Positions 34,801 through 42,017 of a stretch of 64,000 nucleotides of DNA are shown one piece after another; position 1 is the stretch's first letter, and every line of letters starts with the position of its first letter. This DNA is from Lepas anatifera (lineage: Eukaryota; Arthropoda; Thecostraca; Lepadidae). A model generated the notes under the pieces. That model saw nothing but the letters and a program-made list of their open reading frames with translations. It had not been told where the DNA came from and searched no databases. Where the stretch lies: the NCBI GenBank assembly GCA_034440635.1, contig JAOTON010001526.1, positions 529,501-593,500 on the forward strand. The letters are read 5' to 3'. Made by a program: the position numbers and the translations under genes.

Positions 34801-37800
34801 AGTAGGTGCTTCCTCCCATCTCGTGATGTATCGCCTGGCCACAGATCATTGAATTCATGTTTCATTCAGTGTCTAAATGTTTTTCTGTAGTACGCTCTCC
34901 GGAAACGTGAAGTTTGTCGATCATAAAGCAAGGGTGACATGGTTTTGAAGATAGTTGCACGAACCTATTTTTTTACTCCTCTGGAAAAACTCGTAAAAGT
35001 CTTTATTTTCTCCCACTAAATCATTTGTAAAAGTTTATTTTTTTGAAGAACAAAATGGAGGATGTACGTGCATATCATTTTTTGGGGTGGGGGCCTGTTA
35101 ACGCAGGTAAAGAAACGCTGTCCCCCCACATGGGAACTTCTGCTGCCTGGACACCGAGTGCTCCAGAGTCGCTTCGTTGACTTTGTAAAGATGGAACGCC
35201 TATCCTACAGCTGTGGAGGAAACGTGCGGTCTGTGTTGAGGCATCACGCCTGTCCGGCAGCGGAGGACTGTGCAGTTCCGTGAGGTGACGTCACTATTGT
35301 CCGGCAGCGGAGGACGGTGCAGTTCAGTGAGGTGACGTCACTATTGTCCGGCAGCGGAGGGCTGTGCAGTTCCGTGAGGTGACGTCACTATTGTCCGGCA
35401 GCGGAGGACGGTGCAGTTCCGTGAGGTGACGTCACTATTGTCCGGCAGCGGAGGGCTGTGCAGTTCCGTGAGGTGACGTCACTATTGTCCGGCAGCGGAG
35501 GACTGTGCAGTTCCGTGAGGTGACGTCACTATTGTCCGGCAGCGGAGGACGGTGCAGTTCCGTGAGGTGACGTCACTATTGTCCGGCAGCGGAGGACGGT
35601 GCAGTTCCGTGGGTGACGTCACTATTGTCCGGCAGCGGAGGGCTGTGCAGTTCCGTGAGGTGACGTCACTATTGTCCGGCAGCGGAGGGCTGTGCAGTTC
35701 CGTGAGGTGACGTCACTATTGTCCGGCAGCGGAGGACTGTGCAGTTCCGTGAGGTGACGTCACTATTGTCCGGCAGCGGAGGGCTGTGCAGTTCCGTGAG
35801 GTGACGTCACTATTGTCGGCAGCGGAGGACTGTGCAGTTCCGTGAGGTGACGTCACTATTGTCCGGCAGCGGAGGACTGTGCAGTTCCGTGAGGTGACGT
35901 CACTATTGTCCGGCAGCGGAGGGCTGTGCAGTTCCGTGAGGTGACGTCACTATTGTCCGGCAGCGGAGGACGGTGCAGTTCCGTGGGTGACGTCACTATT
36001 GTCCGGCAGCGGAGGACTGTGCAGTTCCGTGAGGTGACGTCACTATCGTCCGGCAGCGGAGGACTGTGCAGTTCCGTGAGGTGACGTCACTTTGTCCGGC
36101 AGCGGAGGACTGTGCAGTTCCGTGAGGTGACGTCACTATTGTCCGGCAGCGGAGGACTGTGCAGTTCCGTGAGGTGACGTCACTATTGTCCGGCAGCGGA
36201 GGACGGTGCAGTTCCGTGAGGTGACGTCACTATTGTCCGGCAGCGGAGGACGGTGCAGTTCCGTGAGGTGACGTCACTATTGTCCGGCAGCGGAGGACTG
36301 TGCAGTTCCGTGAGGTGACGTCACTATTGTCCGGCAGCGGAGGACGGTGCAGTTCCGTGAGGTGACGTCACTATTGTCCGGCAGTGGAGGACGGTGCAGT
36401 TCCGTGGGTGACGTCACTATTGTCCGGCAGCGGAGGACTGTGCAGTTCCGTGAGGTGACGTCACTATTGTCCGGCAGCGGAGGACGGTGCAGCTCCGTGA
36501 GGTGACGTCACTATTGTCCGGCAGCGGAGGACGGTGCAGCTCCGTGAGGTGACGTCACTATTGTCCGGCAGCGGAGGACGGTGCAGTTCCGTGAGGTGAC
36601 GTCACTATTGTCCGGCAGCGGAGGACTGTGCAGTTCCGTGAGGTGACGTCACTATTGTCCGGCAGCGGAGGACGGTGCAGTTCCGTGAGGTGACGTCACT
36701 ATTGTCCGGCAGCGGAGGACGGTGCAGTTCCGTGAGGTGACGTCACTATTGTCCGGCAGCGGAGGACGGTGCAGTTCCGTGAGGTGACGTCACTATTGTC
36801 CGGCAGCGGAGGACTGTGCAGTTCCGTGAGGTGACGTCACTATTGTCCGGCAGCGGAGGACGGTGCAGTTCCGTGAGGTGACGTCACTATTGTCCGGCAG
36901 CGGAGGACTGTGCAGTTCCGTGAGGTGACGTCACTATTGTCCGGCAGCGGAGGACGGTGCAGTTCCGTGAGGTGACGTCACTATTGTCCGGCAGCGGAGG
37001 ACGGTGCAGTTCCGTGAGGTGACGTACTTTGTCCGGCAGCGGAGGACTGTGCAGTTCCGTGAGGTGACGTCACTATTGTCGGCAGCGGAGGACTGTGCAG
37101 TTCCGTGAGGTGACGTCACTATTGTCCGGCAGCGGAGGACTGTGCGTTCCGTGAGGTGACGTCACTATTGTCCGGCAGCGGAGGATGTGAGTTCCGTGGT
37201 GACGTCACATTGTCGGCAGCGGAGGACGGTGCAGTTCCGTGAGGTGACGTCACTATTGTCGGCAGCGGAGGACTGTGCAGTTCCGTGGGTGACGTCACTA
37301 TTGTCCGGCAGCGGAGGACTGTGCAGTTCCGTGAGGTGACGTCACTATTGTCCGGCAGCGGAGGACTGTGCAGTTCCGTGAGGTGACGTCACTATTGTCC
37401 GGCAGCGGAGGACGGTGCAGTTCCGTGAGGTGACGTCACTATTGTCCGGCAGCGGAGGACGGTGCAGTTCCGTGAGGTGACGTCACTATTGTCCGGCAGC
37501 GGAGGACGGTGCAGTTCCGTGGGTGACGTCACTATTGTCCGGCAGCGGAGGACTGTGCAGTTCCGGGGTGACGTACTATTGTCCGGCAGCGGAGGACTGT
37601 GCAGTTCCGTGAGGTGACGTCACTATTGTCCGGCAGCGGAGGACTGTGCAGTTCCGTGAGGTGACGTACTATTGTCGGCAGCGGAGGACTGTGAGTTCCG
37701 TGGTGCGTACTTGTCCGGCAGCGGAGGACTGTGCAGTTCCGTGGGTGACGTACTTGCGGCAGCGGAGGACTGTGAGTTCCGTGAGGTGACGTCACTATTG

Positions 37801-40800
37801 TCCGGCAGCGGAGGACTGTGCAGTTCCGTGAGGTGACGTCACTATTGTCCGGCAGCGGAGGACTGTGCAGTTCCGTGAGGTGACGTCACTATTGTCCGGC
37901 AGCGGAGGACGTGCAGTTCCGTGAGGTGACGTCACTATTGTCCGGCAGCGGAGGACGGTGCAGTTCCGTGAGGTGACGTCACTATTGTCCGGCAGCGGAG
38001 GACGGTGCAGTTCCGTGAGGTGACGTCACTATTGTCCGGCAGCGGAGGACTGTGCAGTTCCGTGAGGTGACGTCACTATTGTCCGGCAGCGGAGGACTGT
38101 GCAGTTCCGTGAGGTGACGTCACTATTGTCCGGCAGCGGAGGACGGTGCAGTTCCGTGAGGTGACGTCACTATTGTCCGGCAGCGGAGGGCTGTGCAGTT
38201 CCGTGAGGTGACGTCACTATTGTCCGGCAGCGGAGGACGGTGCAGTTCCGTGAGGTGACGTCACCATTGTCCGGCAGCGGAGGACGTGCAGTTCCGTGAG
38301 GTGACGTCACTATTGTCCGGCAGCGGAGGACTTGCAGTTCCGTGAGGTGACCTCACTATTGTCCGGCAGCGGAGGACGGTGCAGTTCCGTGAGGTGACGT
38401 CACTATTGTCCGGCAGCGGAGGACGGTGCAGTTCCGTGAGGTGACGTCACTATTGTCCGGCAGCGGAGGACGGTGCAGTTCAGTGACCCGCCGGTGTCGG
38501 AGCGGGTGGAGATCCCGCCGACTCCCGCTCGGCCGCGCCGCTCCGCCGGTCGGCTACTGCGGCTACCGAACCCCGCCAGCACGGAGGAGGCGGCCGCTCC
38601 GTCCGGTCAGGGAGATCAGACAGCCGCTCCGTCCGGTCAGGGAGATCAGACAGCCGCTCCGTCCGGTCAGGGAGATCAGACAGCCGCTCCGTCCGGTCAG
38701 GGAGATCAGACAGCCGCTCCGTCCGGTCAGGGAGATCAGACAGCCGCTCCGTCCGGTCAGGAGATCAGACAGCCGTCCCCTCCGGCCCGGTGGAGCTCAC
38801 AGAGGAGGCGGCCTCCTCCGGCCCGGGAGATCGGACAGGGGAGGCGGCGGCAGCCGATGGAGAACAGGAGAAGGCGACAGAGGAGGCATCGGTAGCCGCC
38901 GATACAGAGCAGGAGCCAACGACGTGTCCGGCTCCGGCTCCAGTCGAACCGAGGACGACACTGGGCTCAGCGCAGAGACCGAGCAACCAGGTATGTTGTC
39001 TGAAGTCTCCCCACTCCTGTTTCAGTGTTAGGCTTTGTAGTTTTGTTTTACTTCTTGGTGTGAGCGTTGTTGCTGCTGTCATTTGTCGTTCAAAGATTTC
39101 AGATGTTCCTCCACGCACCATTGATTCTGTTTTCGTTGCCTTTTGCACGTGTTAATCAGGGTCAGTCTGGCGTCTATATCCCAGCAGAGCGCTGTTTCGT
39201 GTGGCAGTGACGGAGGAGCCTGTCGGACGGCCTGTGTTTCAGACGTTGTCTCCGGAGGCGGTGGCTCTGACGGCCTCGCCGCCGGCGCCGGTGAAGGGCT
39301 CTGGCCTGTGCCCGGCGCTGGCCGACTGCACCACTGCGGTGACTGTGCTGCTGCCGCGGCTCACCTCCCCCACCTGGCGGCCGGCGCTGCTGCGGCTGCT
39401 CACCTCGCGGCGGCTCTCCACCGTGGGCCACCTGGCGACGGCGCGGCCGCAGGTGCTGGAGAGGCTGCCGCTGCGGTCGCCCAAGGTCGCCACCGTCCGC
39501 AGCGTGCTGCTGGAATTCCTGGCGCAGCAGGGCACGAGGTGAGAATTCACGCCCGGTTAACGGCACAATGTCCCTGGAGATTTGGTCTGTGGGAACACAG
39601 AACCCAATGGGACCATGGAATATAGGTTGAAACATGCTGAGTTTGTTCATGCCTGGTACCAGCTGGATATCTCTCCTGGATCGGGGGGGTCCTGGATGGG
39701 TTAACGCTTTCACGGTAATACAAGTTTTATACCAACCCTATTGGAGACCCAACATCAAGGGGGTTCTGACCTCTTAACACGCGCCTCTCTGGGGGGCGAA
39801 ATTCGCCCCCCTCCTGGTTTTTCCCAGATAGCTAAAAAAACGAAGGGACGCAGAACAACGAAACTTACAGTACCTTATCCCTGATCAATTTTACACATCT
39901 GACCAAATTTTTTAGTTAAGGTCATGTCAGGTCAAGGAGCTATTCAGGGTCAAGTGACCCGACCTCAAAACCTAAAATTACGAGTTTGAAGAAGCGCCCA
40001 GGGAACATTAGCAAACCGATCAGTTTGAAACTTCCACAATATAATAATGTCAGTAGGGTCTACAAATGTGGTATCTCGGAATTTTGATATTGATGACCTA
40101 AGGTGGGCTCAATTTTTGGTCACCCATTATAAGCCTATGGTGAAAAATAGAATGGACTCGTTTTCAGTAAATACTGGATAGATAAGGCTGAAAATTCTCA
40201 AACTGTCTATTCTTACCACGATCTTGACCATTAAGTTGAAATTTTGAGCATCTGACCTCTCAAAGGTCATATCAGGTCACGTGAGCAGAGAGTGATTGTT
40301 TTGCCAATAACTTCTCACTGAATTGAGATAAAGCTCCCATTTTGCTTGCATTGTGTTTATATTGTCACGGGGAGTCGATTGATAGGCAACATGACCATAC
40401 TAGATCACTCTGTGACCCTGACCTAGGTCGAGGTCAGGTCATTTTGACTATTTGACCTAGCAAGGTCATATTATACGTCATTCGATTCGCCGCGATGAGA
40501 AGAATCCAATGATGCATAAATATTTGCTCTAGGTCCCCTGAGGGCAGATCTAGAGAGGGAAACGTACACTGCTCTGTTGTAAGCCTATGGAGCATTCTTT
40601 GACCTATGCTGACCTCAATATTGACCTGACATAAAAATTTTTCTTATAAATTCTCTTCGTCTTGTCAAGAGCTTTCGAACGCCGCCCGTAATTTTCCTTT
40701 AGCTTTCGTGGGGAACGAGATATGGAGGGGAAGGTGAAAAACGCCTCCCCCAGCGGGGCGCGTCATGCAAGGGACCCCAGCGGGGCGCGTGTTAATATTC

Positions 40801-42017
40801 TGGACCTTTGACCATGCATAGCACATGCCAGAGATCTTCTAAGCTGCATGGATTGCAAGTTGCTGATGATTGTGGACTTGCCATGTTCCCCGCCCCTGTC
40901 AAACACATTGCCTTGCTTGAACCAAGAGTTTTTTTGAAAATAGGTGATTAGAACTGAATCACGTGAATGATATGCTTATCAGAACCCGTTGACGAAGTAT
41001 AACAGGCTAGTTTTTGTTAGCCAAACTCCATTTCACTAGCCCTATGTAGTCCTATCATGGTGGATCCGCTTTCGTGAGATTTTCAACATTATGCGTATCA
41101 GGGCAATGCACTGGGGTGATTTTATCCGTATGATGTAGCAGATCATTTGAAGAGGTTTACAAAGTCGGCGAAAGCTGGTGTTTCGCATTATGATTGCATT
41201 AGCACGAGTTATGTGTGGTGCAAAATCAGGTCTGAACTTTATGTTGGGGACGATGGCGTAAGAGAACGTTAGGAACAGGGAACGTGACTCTGCATTTGCT
41301 ACTGACAGTTGTAAACACGGTTATCTAGGGATAGAAATGTCGGGCGGGAGTGAAGTAGCCTGAGCCTCGGCAGTGACGTCTGCGTCACGCTTCTGTTCCG
41401 TGATTCTGTGCTGAGCCTTCTCTGCTCTGTGTCCCAGGCCGGTGTCGGCGTCGCTCGGTGGGGTGCCCTCCAGCCTCCACGTCAGTACCCAGCGGGCCGT
41501 TCCAGCAGTCAGCGACACCTCCAGTCAGACAGCGGTGGTCACGTGCGCCGCTGCCGAGACCCAGACCGGCACACAGCCGCACTAGACCGAGACTAAGACC
41601 GCTGAACACGCCGTTCAGGCCTCAGTGGACGTTAAGCACTTCTCTACACAAGCTGTCCCAAAGTCCGCCAGTATCGCCACTCAGGATTTCCCGGAGTCGA
41701 CCAGCGTCTCAACACAGGCCTTCCCGGAGTCCGCCGACTTCTCCTCACAAGCCCTCCCGGAGTCGGCCGACTTTGGTGCGCAGATGGCGCCACAGGCGGT
41801 GGATGTGGGGACGCAGGTGGCGCCAGTGTCGGCTGAGTTTGGCGTGCAGGTGACGCCTGCTGGCGTGGCGGCGGGGTGTCAGACGGAGCCGACGGCTGTG
41901 GACAGACTGCGGGCTGAGGTAGACGGCTTGGGCGGGCCGCTGCTGGACCGGCTGCTACAGGCGCTGAGACCGGCGCTGCAGCAGGCGCTGGGTCAGCTGC
42001 TGAACTCAGCCGAGTAG
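16744..42017 (+). CDS. RIF1: RIF1, telomere-associated protein / PP1-recruiting replication regulator (11-exon model)
   Basis: RIF1 recruits protein phosphatase 1 to chromatin, delays late replication origins and steers break repair; in yeast it limits telomere length. My model joins 16744-16817, 20947-22327, 24501-24809, 25158-25449, 26074-26321, 26582-26722, 29392-29691, 30353-34325, 38464-38990, about 39208-39538 and 41438-42017, roughly 2,720 codons (vertebrate RIF1 is about 2,470). What identifies it: HEAT-repeat core with NNPRRLKVLLLPL and LKEKLLVWWHLQCGLG; EVDSGDALGHDLS; LTEHQREV-HIPALYADLSQDT; the SILK-type PP1 motif SPSAGILKR followed by the RVxF-type RRTVQFSDP; and a C-terminal domain CPALADCTTAV..LPLRSPKVATVRSVLLEFL. 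Order and spacing match animal RIF1. Open problems are a 2-base loss in exon 8, one or two single-base losses in exon 9, and an in-frame TAG at 41583. It could be a functional gene with consensus errors or a damaged haplotype. Confidence 0.93.
17120..18056 (+). repeat. 24-bp minisatellite in RIF1 intron 1, about 39 units
   Basis: Two unit types alternate: one reads gaaccgttaccgtgtgtcgg plus cagt, the other gagatgttattctgtgtcgg plus cagt. Almost every unit is exactly 24 bp, so several frames are open on both strands, giving long false ORFs. Each unit contains tgtcggcag|T, the same context as the exon 2 acceptor 2.9 kb downstream. Confidence 0.95.
18057..20751 (+). other. RIF1 intron 1, DNA between the two 24-bp arrays
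   Basis: No recognisable gene or transposon. The phrase gatgtc(a/g)aaatt recurs at about 18090, 19026, 19362, 19558, 20661 and 20683. A short frame at 20267-20342 has splice-like borders but the wrong phase for RIF1. Confidence 0.45.
20752..20956 (+). repeat. 24-bp minisatellite running across the exon 2 splice acceptor, 8 units
   Basis: Eight units of the same 24-bp repeat as 17120-18056. The last one supplies the acceptor tgtcggcag|T at 20946/20947 and the first seven or so exon bases. The frame stays open and in register with exon 2 through all eight units. Confidence 0.95.
20947..22327 (+). CDS. RIF1: RIF1 exon 2, N-terminal HEAT repeats
   Basis: Encodes about 460 residues of paired helices, GC-rich and alanine/leucine/glutamine-rich. 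Landmarks: GRAALMTLGLQLHQ near residue 60; RRAAFVSWRSLVDCFLAAGD, then NNPRRLKVLLLPLITPNAKD and LKEKLLVWWHLQCGLGANLS around residues 260-320. These align with the most conserved part of the animal RIF1 HEAT domain, which forms an elongated DNA-binding hook in known structures. The start at 20947 is chosen because it restores phase 2 with exon 1. The donor GAG|GTGAGT at 22328 leaves phase 0. Confidence 0.92.
22889..24053 (+). mobile_element. TTAA-flanked non-autonomous element, family A copy 2, in RIF1 intron 2
   Basis: TTAA at 22885-22888 on the left and a decayed TTTA after 24053. The left end is CCCTTGCCCTGGTGGCGGGT; the right end is cacccgggcgaagg. Its middle is collinear with copies 10660-11492 and 57535-58484 (for example tatgagtttcaa). 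It is rich in AGGTCA/TGACCT. Non-coding. Confidence 0.75.
24303..24566 (+). repeat. 88-bp tandem triplication across the exon 3 acceptor
   Basis: Three nearly identical 88-bp units start at 24303, 24391 and 24479. Each holds the intron end (ccctcccgcgctgtctcag) and the first 66 bases of exon 3 (VTAVACQLAAVLPSWFLWSA, then AL). Acceptors fall at 24325, 24413 and 24501. Only the last keeps the phase-0 frame open, since 88 is not a multiple of three. Confidence 0.96.
24501..24809 (+). CDS. RIF1: RIF1 exon 3, HEAT region
   Basis: 103 codons, phase 0 at both ends. It starts VTAVACQLAAVLPSWFLW and contains GAPALCLLRALG, which corresponds to the GTPALFLIQL block of vertebrate RIF1. The acceptor is the third copy of an 88-bp repeat; the two upstream copies would put the rest of the exon out of frame. 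Donor CAG|GTTAGT at 24810. Confidence 0.88.
25158..25449 (+). CDS. RIF1: RIF1 exon 4, HEAT region
   Basis: Starts EVDSGDALGHDLSGVARLL, matching the EVxxGDALxH block in vertebrate RIF1, which fixes the acceptor at 25157/25158 (an alternative six bases upstream would add TQ). Alanine- and leucine-rich helices follow, to SAAGAPAAATAAACLKQL. Donor GCAG|GTCAGG leaves phase 1, matching exon 5. Confidence 0.88.
26074..26321 (+). CDS. RIF1: RIF1 exon 5, HEAT region
   Basis: The acceptor cctgcccgcag|GT has a good pyrimidine tract, and phase 1 agrees with exon 4. It encodes GPSPRKAVTRRRSELTDPLA, then PLYTLLSQLTSS, equivalent to the KKKNEPLGKLTSLFKLI block of vertebrate RIF1. Ends ..PRDEK|GTAGGC, phase 0. 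Confidence 0.85.
26582..26722 (+). CDS. RIF1: RIF1 exon 6, HEAT region
   Basis: 47 codons, phase 0/0: VLEAYSALVSLIQKQVPQL through LRATPQAPASRRLWHQ. Joined to exon 7 it gives SRRLWHQ-VLSPCRPAVPESL, which parallels the AQFWNATFAKVMMLVYPEEL helix of vertebrate RIF1. Donor CAG|GTCAGC. Confidence 0.85.
27150..29380 (+). repeat. Compound ~66-bp minisatellite filling RIF1 intron 6, about 35 units
   Basis: Each unit has two related halves: one with gactgagtccgatgttgact followed by atttcctccc, and one with gactgggtccggtactgaga followed by ctgccgtgtccgccc. Units vary by 1-3 bp. The array runs to within about 12 bp of the exon 7 acceptor, so its last unit supplies the pyrimidine tract. The minus-strand ORF here is a repeat artefact. 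Confidence 0.93.
29392..29691 (+). CDS. RIF1: RIF1 exon 7, end of the HEAT domain
   Basis: 100 codons, phase 0/0. VLSPCRPAVPESLAPVVARV ends the helical domain. A proline/serine-rich linker with a basic stretch (AALSAEKQRRQAQQQ) follows, ending RKLLPGKE|GTCAGT. The acceptor is accctcag|GTG, directly after the intron 6 array. Confidence 0.86.
29692..30352 (+). other. RIF1 intron 7
   Basis: Ordinary non-coding DNA. It ends gcccgccgacag before exon 8. The open frames seen on both strands show no family resemblance. Confidence 0.7.
30353..34325 (+). CDS. RIF1: RIF1 exon 8, giant disordered exon with the SILK-type PP1 motif
   Basis: Starts EEFVVIAARPAAP, then LTEHQREVRAARRHIPALYA and DLSQDTQ, a block conserved just after the HEAT domain in animals. 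About 1,300 residues of disordered, S/T/P/E/K-rich sequence follow, as in vertebrate RIF1, where one giant exon also covers this part. It contains EVATGDRRTSA repeats (30808-30945), PSARPAEKTT repeats (31440-31925), an RRRRVSV motif (32061-32075) and basic patches. Near the end SPQASPSAGILKRRR holds a [GS]-I-L-[RK] PP1 motif (GILK, 34254-34265). The frame changes near 31690, where GAGAAG has become GAGG in a repeat unit, a 2-base loss. Donor AGG|GTAAGA, phase 0. Confidence 0.9.
30808..30950 (+). repeat. 33-bp coding repeat in exon 8, about 5 units
   Basis: Units encode EVATGDRRTSA, then EGATGDRRTSA and variants (for example EDGATGDRRTS). All are multiples of three, so the frame is kept. Confidence 0.93.
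31440..31925 (+). repeat. Coding repeat PSARPAEKTT in exon 8
   Basis: A run of variable 30-54-bp units around the core CGGCCTGCAGAGAAGACC (RPAEKT), with variants STEETT and SAEKTR. The repeat is charged and probably disordered. Three frames are open, which explains the overlapping ORFs. A 2-base deletion near 31690 moves the coding frame. Confidence 0.9.
34326..35244 (+). other. RIF1 intron 8, unique 5' part
   Basis: AT-richer DNA from the donor at 34326 to the start of the 47-bp array. Nothing recognisable. Confidence 0.7.
35245..38463 (+). repeat. 47-bp minisatellite at the 3' end of RIF1 intron 8, about 68 units
   Basis: Each unit reads ctattgtccggcag, then CGGAGGACGGTGCAG, TTCCGTGAG, then GTGACGTCA. 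Variants are mainly ACG/ACT/GCT at one codon. The last unit is the start of exon 9 itself (cag|CGGAGGACGGTGCAGTTCAG at 38464). Nearly every unit has the octamer TGACGTCA. Units at 37020-37790 are shortened by scattered 1-4-base losses. Confidence 0.97.
38464..38990 (+). CDS. RIF1: RIF1 exon 9, RVxF PP1-docking motif and acidic linker
   Basis: With the acceptor at 38463/38464 the exon starts RRTVQFSDPPVSERVEIP in phase 0. This aligns with the RRVSFADP motif of vertebrate RIF1 about 20 residues after SILK, and RTVQF fits the PP1-binding consensus [RK]-x(0,1)-[VI]-x-F. TAAPSGQGDQ repeats follow. One repeat lacks a G (at about 38760), and the next open frame (VELTEEAASSGPGDRTGE) is one base off. 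To join exon 10 in its phase a second base loss around 38900-38935 is needed, after which SRTEDDTGLSAETEQP joins VTEEPVGRP smoothly. Donor CCAG|GTATGT at 38991. Confidence 0.82.
38592..38780 (+). repeat. 30-bp coding repeat TAAPSGQGDQ, about 6 units
   Basis: Near-identical units of cagccgctccgtccggtcag plus ggagatcaga. The final unit has one G fewer, which shifts the frame. Confidence 0.96.
39208..39538 (+). CDS. RIF1: RIF1 exon 10, conserved C-terminal domain
   Basis: Contains CPALADCTTAVTVLLPRLTS, then LLRLLTSRRLSTVGHLA and LPLRSPKVATVRSVLLEFLA. This is the C-terminal domain shared by animal RIF1, where the vertebrate form reads VNCVAPVDIILPQIT and LPIRSPKVSNVKKAL. In vertebrates this region binds cruciform-like DNA and helps oligomerise. 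The acceptor is uncertain: 39190 and 39208 both give phase 1. The donor ACGAG|GTGAGA leaves phase 2, matching exon 11. Confidence 0.88.
39778..40791 (+). mobile_element. TTAA-flanked non-autonomous element, family B copy 2, in RIF1 intron 10
   Basis: TTAA at 39774-39777 and 40792-40795. The left end CACGCGCCTCTCTGGGGGGC is inverted at the right end as agcggggcgcgtg. The interior is non-coding and rich in AGGTCA hexamers. Related to 15278-16300. Confidence 0.82.
41438..42017 (+). CDS. RIF1: RIF1 exon 11, C-terminal tail with an in-frame TAG
   Basis: The acceptor ctgtgtcccag|G restores phase 2. The frame reads PVSASLGGVPSSLHVSTQRA to AAAETQTGTQPH, then TAG at 41583-41585, then TETKTAEHAVQASVDVKHFS. 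It continues through about six repeats of the type FPES-x-F-x-TQA to an amphipathic helix (DRLLQALRPALQQALGQLL) and a stop at 42015-42017. The 144 residues after the TAG are well ordered in repeat phase and helix pattern, which suggests they are or were translated. CAG to TAG is the simplest lesion. Confidence 0.75.

Noticed and set aside
36934..37795. Minus-strand ORFs rich in RNCTVLRCRT
   Set aside because: Artefacts of the 47-bp array; they depend on local indels.
35245..38463. CRISPR-like array (regular repeats)
   Set aside because: Direct tandem units without distinct spacers in a eukaryotic intron; a minisatellite.
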